A stretch of 32,377 nucleotides of DNA from Patulibacter sp. (GTDB lineage Bacteria > Actinomycetota > Thermoleophilia > Solirubrobacterales > Solirubrobacteraceae), in the NCBI RefSeq assembly GCF_030655195.1, contig NZ_JAURWA010000041.1, forward strand, positions 1-32,377. Reading direction: 5' to 3'. The notes under the pieces were generated by a model. The model searched no databases. It was not told where the DNA came from and saw only the letters and a program-made list of their open reading frames with translations. Made by a program: the position numbers and the translations under genes. Each line of letters starts with the position of its first letter. Position 1 is the stretch's first letter. This document shows, in pieces, positions 14,775 through 23,757 of this stretch.

Positions 14775-15188
14775 ATGCGAGAGAGCCCCGTCGCCAAGCT
14801 GATCGCGCAGTCGGTCGCCGACCTGCGCGCCGAGGGGGACGACGTCGACGACACCGCCCCGCGGATGGGCCTGCGCGCACGAGCGGTCGGCGGGGCGTCC
14901 GCCGACGACCCGGCGACGGACGAGCCCGCCCTGGACCCCGACGAGCTCTCCCGTCGGCTGCGCCGCCCCGTGGCCGGGCACCACCACAGCCCGACGACGA
15001 TCGCCCACGTCGAGGCGGCGCGGCAGCTCCGCCAGCTGCGGGAGGCCGGCGTCGCGGACCACGAGATGTCCTGGGCGCTCTTCGCCGCGGTCCGCCGCCG
15101 GCTCGTCGAGACCTACGACCTGCCCGCGACGTTCGCCACGACGCTGGCCCACCGGGCCACCGCCGAGGTCGACCCGCACCTGCGGTAG
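14775..15188 (+). CDS. Hypothetical protein, 137 residues
   Basis: I do not recognise this protein. It begins MRESPVAKLIAQSVADLRAEG and continues through an acidic, Asp/Ala-rich, probably disordered stretch to about residue 60. It then forms a likely helical C-terminal half: HVEAARQLRQLREAGVADHE, MSWALFAAVRRRLVETYDL and TTLAHRATAEV. There is no signal peptide and no membrane segment. Codon use matches its neighbours, so it is likely a real gene. The ATG at 14775 was chosen because the in-frame part upstream is poor coding sequence. The stop codon directly abuts the second repeat array. Confidence 0.65.
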   Translation: MRESPVAKLIAQSVADLRAEGDDVDDTAPRMGLRARAVGGASADDPATDEPALDPDELSRRLRRPVAGHHHSPTTIAHVEAARQLRQLREAGVADHEMSWALFAAVRRRLVETYDLPATFATTLAHRATAEVDPHLR

Positions 15189-15360
15189 CCCGAGACGCTC
15201 GGGGCGGGGCCCGCACCCCTGCGGGTGCGCCGAGCCCTGCCGCCGATCCGCGCGGTCCGGCCCGAGACGCTCGGGGCGGGGCCCGCACCCCTGCGGGTGC
15301 GCCGAGCCCTGCCGCCGATCCGCGCGGTCCGGCCCGAGACGCTCGGGGCGGGGCCCGCAC
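15189..15360 (-). repeat. Tandem repeat array, 2.4 copies, 72-bp period (family A, reverse)
   Basis: The plus strand reads CCCGAGACGCTCGGGGCGGG at 15189, repeating at 15261 and 15333 (exact 72-bp spacing). The two full copies are identical base for base, and the third is cut after 28 bases. Each unit contains two hairpins: CCCGAG-ACG-CTCGGG and GCACCC-CTGC-GGGTGC. The reverse complement matches the unit of the 5242-5458 array along its full length, with several substitutions and a one-base difference in length. The array fills the whole gap between two converging genes, from the base after one stop codon to the base before the other. Confidence 0.92.
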
Positions 15361-16182
15361 CTACTCCAGGTCGACGACCAGCGGGACGTGGTCCGACGGC
15401 TTCTCGCCCTTGCGGAAGTCCCGCGCGATCCACACGGAGTCGATCTTCTTCGCAGTCTCCGCGTCCAGCAGCGCGAGGTCGATCCGCAGGCCCCAGTTCT
15501 TGTGGAACGAGCCGGCGCGGTAGTCCCACCAGGTGAAGACGGGCTCGCCGGCGGCGTCCAGCGCGCCGTTGTACGCCTCGTGGGCGTCGACCAGCGGTCC
15601 GGCCTCGAGGACCCCGCGCAGCGCCGCGCGCTCGGGCTCGGAGGTGTGGGTCGAGCCCTCGAACTGGGCGGGGTTCCAGCAGTCCTGGTCCGTCGGGCAG
15701 ACGTTCATGTCGCCCAGGACGGCGACCGGACCGGCGTCGGCGAGCACGCGAACCCGCTCGGCCATCGCCCGGAAGAACTGCAGCTTGGCCTGGTAGTCGG
15801 GGTGGTCCAGCGCCTTGCCGTTGACGACGTAGGCGGAGCAGACGACGGTGTCGCCGACCCGGGTCTCGACCCAGCGGGCCTGCTCCGGGTCGAACTCGCC
15901 GTCGAGGCCCCGGACGGTGTGCGAGCTGGCGTCGAGCGCCGGATCGCCGTCGCCCGCCTCCGCGTCCTCGATCCGCGTGAGCACCGCCACCCCGTTCCAC
16001 CGACCGCCGGAGTGGTCGTCGATCCGGTAGCCGTAGGACGCCAGGGCCTCGCGCGGCAGCTGCTCCTCGGAGCACTTCGTCTCCTGCAGGCAGACCGCGT
16101 CGGGCTCGAGCTCCTCGAGCAGCTCGAGGACGCGCGGCAGGCGGGCCCGGAGAGAGGCGACGTTCCAGGAGATCAGGCGCAC
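15361..16182 (-). CDS. xth: Exodeoxyribonuclease III (AP endonuclease)
   Basis: This 273-residue protein has the standard ExoIII length and motifs. It begins MRLISWNVASLRARL (catalytic Asn), followed by DAVCLQETKC (metal-binding Glu), RWNGVAVLTR, GDMNVCPTDQD (Asp and Asn), a WGLRIDLAL block with a conserved Asp, and PSDHVPLVVDL at the C-terminus (catalytic His). The enzyme cleaves DNA at abasic sites and digests 3' ends during base-excision repair. The GTG at 16182 is used because the protein starts exactly at the first conserved strand; CACGAT six bases before it may be a -10 box. The stop codon is immediately adjacent to the repeat array. Confidence 0.94.
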   Translation of the reverse strand: MRLISWNVASLRARLPRVLELLEELEPDAVCLQETKCSEEQLPREALASYGYRIDDHSGGRWNGVAVLTRIEDAEAGDGDPALDASSHTVRGLDGEFDPEQARWVETRVGDTVVCSAYVVNGKALDHPDYQAKLQFFRAMAERVRVLADAGPVAVLGDMNVCPTDQDCWNPAQFEGSTHTSEPERAALRGVLEAGPLVDAHEAYNGALDAAGEPVFTWWDYRAGSFHKNWGLRIDLALLDAETAKKIDSVWIARDFRKGEKPSDHVPLVVDLE

Positions 16183-16231
16183 CCGCCCATCGTGCCGGGT
16201 CGGGCGGTCGGGGCGTCGGGCGGGGCGGCGC

Positions 16232-17047
16232 CTACCGCCCGCGCCAGACCGGCGCGCGCTTCTCGCGGAACGCCGTGACGCCCTCGAGCAGGTCGTCGGA
16301 GCGGAAGCTCGCCTCGCGCAGGGCGACGAGCTCGGCCTGGAGCTCCGGGGTGACCTCGCCCTCGGCGCCCAGCAGCTCCCGCAGCATCCGCTTGTTGCCG
16401 CGCTGGGCGAGGGGGGCGTGCCCGGCGAGGTCGGTCGCCAGCGCGAGCACCTCGTCCTGCAGGTCCTCCGCGTCGGCGGTGCCGTTGATCAGGCCCCACG
16501 CCAGGGCGGTTCCGGGGTCGATCGCGTGGCCCAGCAGGAACAGCTCGCGGGTGCGCGCCACCCCGATGACGTCGACGAAGCGGCGCAGCCCGGTGTGGGG
16601 GTAGACCAGGCCGAGCTTCGCGGGCGGCATCGCCAGCTCGATGTGGTCGGCGGCCACGCGCAGGTCGCAGGCCAGCGCCAGCTCGAGCCCGCCGCCCATC
16701 GTGTGACCGGGCAGGGCGGCGACCGTCGGCACGTCGGTGGCCTCGAGCGCCTCGATCGCGGCGGTGAACGGATGGGCGATCAGCGCCTCGGCGCGGCGGA
16801 CGAACTCCTCGCGCGGCAGGTCGCCCAGCCCGCCGAGGTCGTAGCCGGAGGAGAACCGGCCGCCCGCGCCGGTCAGGACGATCGCGCGCACCCCGGCGGC
16901 GACGCCCGCCTCGCCGCCGTGCTCGCCGACCGCGGCGGCGATCGCGTCGAGGACCGCGTGGTCGAGGGCGCCGTGGCGCTCCGGGTTGGAGATCGTCAGG
17001 CGGACGACCCCGTCGGCGGGGTGGTCGATCAGGAGCTCGCCGGGCAT
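16232..17047 (-). CDS. Enoyl-CoA hydratase/isomerase (crotonase) family protein with atypical active site
   Basis: This 271-residue crotonase-fold protein has IVLTGAGGRFSSGYDLGGLG (first oxyanion-hole segment) and LPGHTMGGGLELALACDLRVAA (second oxyanion-hole Gly). The next block, usually Q-P-E-x-x-L-G-x-x-P-G-x-G-G-T, here reads MPPAKLGLVYPHTGLRRF, so the Glu that activates water in true hydratases is absent. A similar pattern (TPxNLGVPY) occurs in methylmalonyl-CoA decarboxylase-like crotonases. It may therefore be an isomerase, decarboxylase or hydrolase acting on acyl-CoA. The ATG at 17047 follows the -10 box TATCGT (17063-17058) by ten bases, giving a very short leader. It diverges from the esterase gene. 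Confidence 0.85.
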   Translation of the reverse strand: MPGELLIDHPADGVVRLTISNPERHGALDHAVLDAIAAAVGEHGGEAGVAAGVRAIVLTGAGGRFSSGYDLGGLGDLPREEFVRRAEALIAHPFTAAIEALEATDVPTVAALPGHTMGGGLELALACDLRVAADHIELAMPPAKLGLVYPHTGLRRFVDVIGVARTRELFLLGHAIDPGTALAWGLINGTADAEDLQDEVLALATDLAGHAPLAQRGNKRMLRELLGAEGEVTPELQAELVALREASFRSDDLLEGVTAFREKRAPVWRGR

Positions 17048-17057
17048 GGAGCGCGGG

Positions 17058-17063
17058 ACGATA
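17058..17063 (-). promoter_or_regulatory. -10 box (TATCGT) of the crotonase gene
   Basis: TATCGT on the minus strand is ten bases from the ATG at 17047, leaving a leader of a few bases. It is in the 157-bp divergent region shared with the esterase promoter. Confidence 0.45.
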
Positions 17064-17192
17064 GCCGCGGGTGGCGCCTCGCCGCCCGTCGCGACCGGCG
17101 GTAGGACGGGTCGCGCGCTCGCCGGTCCGACGGGGGAGGCGTCGGCTGCGGGCGTCGTCCTGCGCCGCGCCGAGGTCCCGCGCCCGCGCCGA

Positions 17193-17198
17193 TAGGGT
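17193..17198 (+). promoter_or_regulatory. -10 box (TAGGGT), leaderless start of the esterase operon
   Basis: TAGGGT, then six bases (CCGCCC), then the ATG at 17205. This is almost identical to the arrangement before the gene at 5480. Confidence 0.55.
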
Positions 17199-17204
17199 CC
17201 GCCC

Positions 17205-18296
17205 ATGTCGTCCGTGCCGCTGCAGCCGACGGTCCGCCGGTTCGGTCCCCCGAGTCCCCAGACGGTCAAGCTCGGGAGCCGCACGCGCCGCTGGTGGCTG
17301 CCCGTGGCCAAGAGCTGGCGGATGACCCCGCGCGGGATCCGCATCCTGCAGCGCGTCATGGATCCGACCGACCACGTCCCGATCCTGCGCGGCACGGCGG
17401 TCGAGAAGACGACGATCGGCGGGGTCCGCTGCGAGCGGGTCCGGGCGAAGCGGGCGATGAAGGAGCCGGGCCCCGGCCCGAGCGTCGCGAGCCCCGCCGC
17501 CGACGAGCCGCTGATCCTCTACCTGCACGGCGGCGGCTACGTCTTCGGCTCGGTCCGCACCCACCGCGGCCTCGTCGCGCGGCTCTCGCACGTCACGGGG
17601 CTGCCCGCCGTCTCCGTCGACTACCGGCTGCCGCCGGAGTGGACGCTGCCCGCCCCGATCGAGGACGCCCTGGCCGTCTACCGCGCGGTCCTCGAGCACA
17701 CCGACGCGTCGCGGATCGTGGTGGCGGGCGACTCCGCCGGCGGCAACCTCGCGCACGAGCTGGTGCTGCACGCCGCGGAGGAGGGCCTGCCGATCCCCGG
17801 AGCCCTCGTGCTCCTGTCCCCGTGGAGCGACCTGTCCGCGAGCGGCGAGTCGATCCGGCTGAACGCCGCCGAGGACCCGTTCATCCCCGAGATCGGGTTG
17901 CGGCGGTGCGCGCGCGTCGCGGTCGGCCGGGCGGACCCGTCGGACTGGCGCGTGTCGCCGCTCTTCGCGCCCGCCGAGCTGCAGGCGCAGCTGCCCCCGA
18001 CCCTGATCCAGGTCGGCGCGGGGGAGGTCCTGCACGACGACGGCGACCGCGTCGCGCGCGTCCTCGCGGCGGCCGGGGTGCCGGCGACGATCGACGTCTT
18101 CGAGGGCGCGCTGCACGTCCCCCCGGCCTGGGCGGGGACGCCGGAGGCCCGCGACGCCCTGCACCACATCGCCGACTTCGTCGCCGAGCACCTTCCCGGC
18201 GCGCCGAGCTCCAGCCGCCGCGCCGCCGACGAGGCGACCGACCGCGACGCCGACGGCGTCGCCCCCGGGCCTCCCGGCGCCCCCGGACGGACGTGA
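17205..18296 (+). CDS. Alpha/beta-hydrolase esterase/lipase, hormone-sensitive-lipase family
   Basis: This 363-residue protein carries the HSL-family oxyanion motif YLHGGGYVFGS near residue 106 and the nucleophile elbow VAGDSAGGNLAHEL (Ser near 177). Next come LLSPWSDLS, the candidate catalytic Asp in GEVLHDD and the candidate His in EGALHVPPAW. Members hydrolyse short- to medium-chain esters and acylglycerols. The N-terminal 95 residues are a basic cap region, and the last 30 are a charged, Pro-rich tail. No signal peptide is present, so it should act in the cytoplasm. It lies 31 bases upstream of the glycerol kinase gene, probably in one transcript, which suggests it frees glycerol or glycerol esters. 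Confidence 0.87.
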   Translation: MSSVPLQPTVRRFGPPSPQTVKLGSRTRRWWLPVAKSWRMTPRGIRILQRVMDPTDHVPILRGTAVEKTTIGGVRCERVRAKRAMKEPGPGPSVASPAADEPLILYLHGGGYVFGSVRTHRGLVARLSHVTGLPAVSVDYRLPPEWTLPAPIEDALAVYRAVLEHTDASRIVVAGDSAGGNLAHELVLHAAEEGLPIPGALVLLSPWSDLSASGESIRLNAAEDPFIPEIGLRRCARVAVGRADPSDWRVSPLFAPAELQAQLPPTLIQVGAGEVLHDDGDRVARVLAAAGVPATIDVFEGALHVPPAWAGTPEARDALHHIADFVAEHLPGAPSSSRRAADEATDRDADGVAPGPPGAPGRT

Positions 18297-18327
18297 TGCA
18301 CCGCCGACCGACCCCGAGGGGCCCCGC

Positions 18328-19827
<1,500 letters not shown>

Positions 19828-19933
19828 CCGGGGGCTCGCCCGTGGGCCCGCCGGCGCCGGCCGATCGACGCGGGCGCGGGGGCGACGGCCCTCGTCCGCG
19901 CGGCGCGGCACCCCTGCCTACGGTCCCGGAGGC

Positions 19934-19939
19934 TACGAT
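19934..19939 (+). promoter_or_regulatory. -10 box (TACGAT), leaderless start of the acyltransferase gene
   Basis: TACGAT is six bases (GCCGCG) before the ATG at 19946. TACGGT at 19919-19924 is a second candidate. The gene may therefore have its own promoter in addition to read-through from glpK. Confidence 0.48.
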
Positions 19940-19945
19940 GCCGCG

Positions 19946-20701
19946 ATGGCGGACGACCTGGTCAAGCTCAAGGAACAGGTCTACATCGACCCGCGGCCGA
20001 AGGAGCTGTTCGACAAGTACCACGTCCGGACGCGCCAGAAGGAGCCCGGCCCCGCCTACGACGTCGTGCGGCTGGTCACGTCGCTCGTCGGCCTCGGCTT
20101 CTACCGCACCGTCGCGTACGGCACCGAGCGGATCCCCGCCGCGGGGCCGCTCGTCATCGCGCCGAACCACTTCTCGAACTTCGACCACTTCTTCATGGGT
20201 CTCGGCACGCGCCGGAAGATCCACTTCATGGCGAAGTCGCAGATGTTCAAGCCGCCGATCGACCAGGTCTACGCCAACGGCGGCACGTTCCCGGTCCGTC
20301 GCGGACAGCGCGACGACGAGGCGTTCGAGACGGTGCACGCGATCCTCGACCGCGGCGGCGCGATGGCGATGTACTGCGAGGGCGGGCGCTCCCGCACCGG
20401 CGAGCTGGCCGAGCGGGCCAAGCCGGGCATCGGCCGCATCGCGATCGAGAGCGGCGCGACGATCCTGCCGTGCGCGATCCACGGCAGCTCGCACGTGCGC
20501 AACCTCAAGCGCGGCCACTTCCCGAAGATCACGATCCTCTTCGGCGAGCCGCTGCGGTGGGAGCGTCAGGGTCCGGGGAACGCCGGCCGCGACGCGTCGC
20601 AGGCCGTCGCCGACCAGGTCTTCGACCGGATCAAGACGCTCTACTCGATCGTCGGCGACGGCGGGCGCCCCGCGGCGAAGGCCTGGACGCCGGAGGGCTG
20701 A
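19946..20701 (+). CDS. PlsC-type 1-acyl-sn-glycerol-3-phosphate acyltransferase family protein
   Basis: This 251-residue protein has the four acyltransferase blocks. APNHFSNFDHFFMG holds the catalytic NHxxxxD, NGGTFPVRRG is block II, YCEGGRSRTGEL is the phosphate-binding block III (EGxRSR), and ATILPCAIHGS is block IV. The family places an acyl chain on lysophosphatidate or related lysophospholipids at the inner membrane. The N-terminus is hydrophilic with one hydrophobic helix (VVRLVTSLVGLGFY). The ATG at 19946 follows a -10 box by six bases. After the esterase and glycerol kinase genes this gives a plausible path from acylglycerol to phosphatidate, although the glycerol-3-phosphate acylation step is not in the window. 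Confidence 0.9.
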   Translation: MADDLVKLKEQVYIDPRPKELFDKYHVRTRQKEPGPAYDVVRLVTSLVGLGFYRTVAYGTERIPAAGPLVIAPNHFSNFDHFFMGLGTRRKIHFMAKSQMFKPPIDQVYANGGTFPVRRGQRDDEAFETVHAILDRGGAMAMYCEGGRSRTGELAERAKPGIGRIAIESGATILPCAIHGSSHVRNLKRGHFPKITILFGEPLRWERQGPGNAGRDASQAVADQVFDRIKTLYSIVGDGGRPAAKAWTPEG

Positions 20702-20842
20702 GCGGCGGGGCGGGCCCCGGGACCGGCGGGGAGGATCGGCGGTGTCGGCGGCGAACCCCGGGGAGGATCGCCCCCGACGCACCGTCCGGAGCCGCGGAGT
20801 CCCGCAGCACCGGCCGTGTCGGGGGTGTGTCGTTCCTGGCCC
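20702..20842. other. Convergent intergenic gap
   Basis: This lies between two converging genes. GGGGAGGATCG occurs twice (near 20728 and 20760). CCCCCGAC (20771-20778) can pair with GTCGGGGG (20818-20825) across a 39-base loop. These could serve as terminators, but the evidence is weak. Confidence 0.3.
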
Positions 20843-21670
20843 TCAGCCGGTCATGCCGCCCGGGGCGCCGCCGGTGATGTGCAGCGTCTGCCCCGAGACG
20901 TAGTCCGCCCACGGCGAGCAGAGGAAGAAGACGCCGCCCGCGGCCTCCTCGGGGGTGCCCGCACGACCCAGCGGCACGCTCAGCGCCGCCATCTCGCGTG
21001 CGGCCTCGGGGATCCCCAGCTGCACCCGCTGCCCGTCGATCTCGGTCACGTTGGACTCGTCCTTCACCGCGGTCAGGCGCGTCTCGATCCAGCCGAACGC
21101 GACGGCGTTGACGTTGACCTTGAACTGGCCCCACTCCTTGGCCAGCGTCTTCGTCAGGCCGACGACGGCGGACTTGCCGGCGGCGTAGTTCGCCTGACCG
21201 GCGTTGCCGAACGTGCCGGAGATCGACGAGACGTTGACGATCTTGCGGAAGACCTCGACGCCGTCGGCGCGCTCCTGCTTGGCGGGCTCGCGCAGGTGCG
21301 GCGCGGCGGCGCGGATCAGCCGGAACGGCGCAACGGTGTGGATCGCGAGCATCCGGTCGAACGCCTCGTCGGTCATCTTGTGCAGCGGCGCGTCGAGCGT
21401 GTAGCCGGCGTTGTTGACGAGGATGTCGATCCGGCCGTGGGCGGCGATCGTCTCGGCGACGATCCGGTCGGGCACCTCCGACTTCGTCAGGTCGCCCGTG
21501 ACGACCGAGGTCTCGCCGGGCAGGCCGTCGGCGGCCTCCCGGGCGACGTCTGCGTCGAGGTCGTTGACCACGACCGTCGCGCCCTGCTCGCTGAGGAGCC
21601 GGGCCGTCGCCAGCCCGATCCCGCGGCCCGATCCGGTGACGATCGCGACCTTGCCGTCCAGTACGCCCAT
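20843..21670 (-). CDS. Short-chain dehydrogenase/reductase, FabG-like
   Basis: This 275-residue classical SDR starts VAIVTGSGRGIGLATARLL (TGxxxGxG cofactor loop) and continues with an acidic NDLD after strand 2, suggesting NAD(H) rather than NADP(H). It has ILVNNAGYT (NNAG motif), IVNVSSISGTFG (catalytic Ser) and YAAGKSAVVG (Tyr-x-x-x-Lys). The C-terminus GQTLHITGGAPGGM resembles 3-oxoacyl reductases. An insertion of about 15 residues (PAKQERADGVEVF) precedes the catalytic strand. GGAGGAG (21678-21684) lies seven bases before the ATG at 21670. It probably oxidises or reduces a 3-hydroxy/3-keto acyl substrate, in keeping with the acyl-CoA dehydrogenase operon next door, but the substrate is unproven. 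Confidence 0.9.
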   Translation of the reverse strand: MGVLDGKVAIVTGSGRGIGLATARLLSEQGATVVVNDLDADVAREAADGLPGETSVVTGDLTKSEVPDRIVAETIAAHGRIDILVNNAGYTLDAPLHKMTDEAFDRMLAIHTVAPFRLIRAAAPHLREPAKQERADGVEVFRKIVNVSSISGTFGNAGQANYAAGKSAVVGLTKTLAKEWGQFKVNVNAVAFGWIETRLTAVKDESNVTEIDGQRVQLGIPEAAREMAALSVPLGRAGTPEEAAGGVFFLCSPWADYVSGQTLHITGGAPGGMTG

Positions 21671-21814
21671 GCTGCTGCTCCTCCGTCGTGGTGCTCTCGG
21701 TCGGGAGGATCGCGCACCGCGTCCGAGGTCGGGCCCCCGGTCCGGTCCGGGTCACCTCCGCCGACCCCGGGATCGCGAGCCCGACGCGAGGCACGGGGCG
21801 CGCCCGGGCCCCGG

Positions 21815-22417
21815 TCAGCCGTCCCGCAGGGCCCGGGCGATGGCCGCCCGGCCGTCCTCGAGGACCGGGGACCCGTGGGAGACGAGCACCCGGCGGACGG
21901 GCAGCTCCAGCAGGGGGCGCAGCGCCAGGACCAGCCCGGCGTGGTCCAGGGGCGTCGGCAGCGACCGGAGCCACGACTCCGGGCAGGTCCGCAGGCCGCC
22001 GTCGGCGTCCCCGAGCAGCCGGTCCCCGGGCACGAGGGTGCGGTGGGCGGGGAGCCAGACCATCGACTCGCCCGCCGCCTCGACGGGACGGAGCTCGACG
22101 CCTGCCGGCAGGTCGTCACCCGGGCCCGCCGTGCGGGCGGACCAGCGGTCGACCGCGGCGTCGCGCGAGCGCTCGTGCCACGGGATGGTCGTCAGCACGA
22201 CGACCGGGAACCCCCACCGGGCGACGTGGGCGTCGAGCGTCTCCCACCCGTCGTCGGGCACCAGCGGGTCGATCAGGACGGTGGCGTCCGCCGCGTTCAC
22301 GAGCACCGAGCCGACCTCACGGCCCCAGTCGTCGACCGAGTCGGGCTCCGCCGGACGCCAGTCGGGGTGCGGCGTGGTCCAGCGCCAGAGGCCCTCGTCG
22401 ATCCGCTGGAGCTCCAT
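21815..22417 (-). CDS. MBL-fold-like protein lacking the HxHxDH zinc motif
   Basis: This 200-residue protein follows the metallo-beta-lactamase layout: VGSVLVNAADATVLIDPLVP is the opening sheet, WLPAHRTLVPGDRLLGD is like the third-His and Asp region, and VLVSHGSPVL is like the last His. The position of the zinc motif reads VLTTIPWHERSRD, so the two His, the Asp and the third His of HxHxDH are all replaced. It may bind no zinc, or one metal in another way, and might be a non-catalytic relative. It starts five bases after the stop of the upstream acyl-CoA dehydrogenase gene and is the last gene of that operon, so a link to acyl-CoA metabolism is likely. The substrate is unknown. Confidence 0.78.
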   Translation of the reverse strand: MELQRIDEGLWRWTTPHPDWRPAEPDSVDDWGREVGSVLVNAADATVLIDPLVPDDGWETLDAHVARWGFPVVVLTTIPWHERSRDAAVDRWSARTAGPGDDLPAGVELRPVEAAGESMVWLPAHRTLVPGDRLLGDADGGLRTCPESWLRSLPTPLDHAGLVLALRPLLELPVRRVLVSHGSPVLEDGRAAIARALRDG

Positions 22418-22422
22418 GCGGC

Positions 22423-23757
22423 TCAGACCCCCATCATCCGCCCGATGACGTCCTTCATGATCTCGTCGGTGCCGCCGCCGATCGGGCCCAGGCGGGCGTC
22501 GCGCAGGGCCCGCTCGATCCCGTACTCCTTCATGTAGCCGGCGCCCCCGTGCAGCTGCAGGCAGCCGTCGGCGACCTCGACCATCGCGCGCTGGGTCATG
22601 AGCTTGACCTGCGCGACCTCCATCGGGGTGACGACGCCGAGGTCGTGCTTGCGCAGCGCCTCGAACGTCAGGGCGCGGCACGCCTCGGCCTTCGTGCCCA
22701 TCTCCGCCAGCGCCCAGCGGGTGCCCTGGAAGTCCGCGATCCGTCGACCGAACGCCTTGCGCTCCGCGACGTAGGCCTTCGTCGTCTCGAGCACCGCGTC
22801 CATCCCGGCGACGGCGCCGAGCGCCATCGAGATCCGCTCCCACGCGAAGTTGGCCATGATCAGCTTGAACGCGCCGTGCAGCTCGCCCAGCAGGTGCTCG
22901 TCGGGGACGAAGACGTCCTGCAGGCTGATCAGCGCCGTGTCCGACGCGTGCCACCCGAGCTTCTGCAGCGGCCGGGCGGTGATCCCGTCGCCGCGGTCCG
23001 CGCCGAGCAGCGCCGGGTCGTCCTCGGAGCCCTCGGGTGCCGGCGGGCGCTCGATGACGAGGAACGAGATGCCGCCGTGGCCGCCCTCCTCCGAGGTCTT
23101 GACGGCGGCGACGAGGTGGTCGGCCCGGACGCCGCCGGTGATGTAGCACTTCTCCCCGTTGACGACGAAGCCGCCGTCGACCTTCCGGGCGGTCGTCTGC
23201 ACGCCGGCGACGTCGCTGCCGGTGCCCGGCTCGGTGATCGCCAGCGCGGCGACCGTCGCGCCCCGCAGGACCGGCGGGATCCAGCGCTGCCGCTGCTCCG
23301 ACGTGCCGAACTTGAGGATCGGCGGGGTGGCGATCGTGACCGGGGCGCCGAGGGCCGCGGCGAGGCCGGCGGAGCCCGAGCGCGCGAGCTCCTGCTGGAA
23401 CACGGCCTCGTCGATCGGACCGCCGCCCTGACCGCCGAGCTCCGTCGGGTAGGCGAGGCCGAGGAAGCCGAGCTCGCCCGCGCGGCGGAAGACGGAGGAG
23501 GGCACCCACTCGGCGTCCTCCCACTCCTGCACGTGCGGCTTCAGCTCGGCGTCGACCCAGCGGCGGATCGAGCCGCGCAGCTCCTCGTGGTCGGCGGTGA
23601 ACGGCGGGTCCGGCAGGCGCGCGGCGCCGTGGTCGACGCTCGAGGAGGCGGCGGCGGCCGCGCCCTGCTCCGGGGCGGCCGCCTCCGCGCCGTTGGCGTC
23701 GGGGGTCGCGAGGGTCGGGTCGCCGACCGCGGCGGTCGGGCGCTCCGCCGTGCTCAC
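22423..23757 (-). CDS. Acyl-CoA dehydrogenase (second of tandem pair)
   Basis: This 444-residue FAD enzyme has an extra Ala-rich N-terminal segment of about 45 residues, then the ACAD fold. AITEPGTGSDVAG and EKCYITGG are flavin-binding blocks, ERKAFGRRIADFQGTRW lies in the C-terminal helical domain, and HGGAGYMKEYGIERALRD is near the end. The classical MCAD catalytic Glu position reads IGGGTDE (Gly instead of Glu). A Glu in NFAWERI matches the alternative catalytic position used by long-chain and isovaleryl-CoA dehydrogenases. The GTG at 23757 overlaps the TGA of the upstream ACAD gene (GTGA), implying translational coupling. Paralogous to its neighbour, it may form a mixed complex or cover another chain length. 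Confidence 0.93.
   Translation of the reverse strand: MSTAERPTAAVGDPTLATPDANGAEAAAPEQGAAAAASSSVDHGAARLPDPPFTADHEELRGSIRRWVDAELKPHVQEWEDAEWVPSSVFRRAGELGFLGLAYPTELGGQGGGPIDEAVFQQELARSGSAGLAAALGAPVTIATPPILKFGTSEQRQRWIPPVLRGATVAALAITEPGTGSDVAGVQTTARKVDGGFVVNGEKCYITGGVRADHLVAAVKTSEEGGHGGISFLVIERPPAPEGSEDDPALLGADRGDGITARPLQKLGWHASDTALISLQDVFVPDEHLLGELHGAFKLIMANFAWERISMALGAVAGMDAVLETTKAYVAERKAFGRRIADFQGTRWALAEMGTKAEACRALTFEALRKHDLGVVTPMEVAQVKLMTQRAMVEVADGCLQLHGGAGYMKEYGIERALRDARLGPIGGGTDEIMKDVIGRMMGV

Noticed and set aside
20771..20825. CCCCCGAC/GTCGGGGG as a terminator between the acyltransferase and SDR genes.
   Set aside because: The 39-base loop makes it weak, and such pairings are expected often at this GC content. 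It is mentioned only in the gap description.
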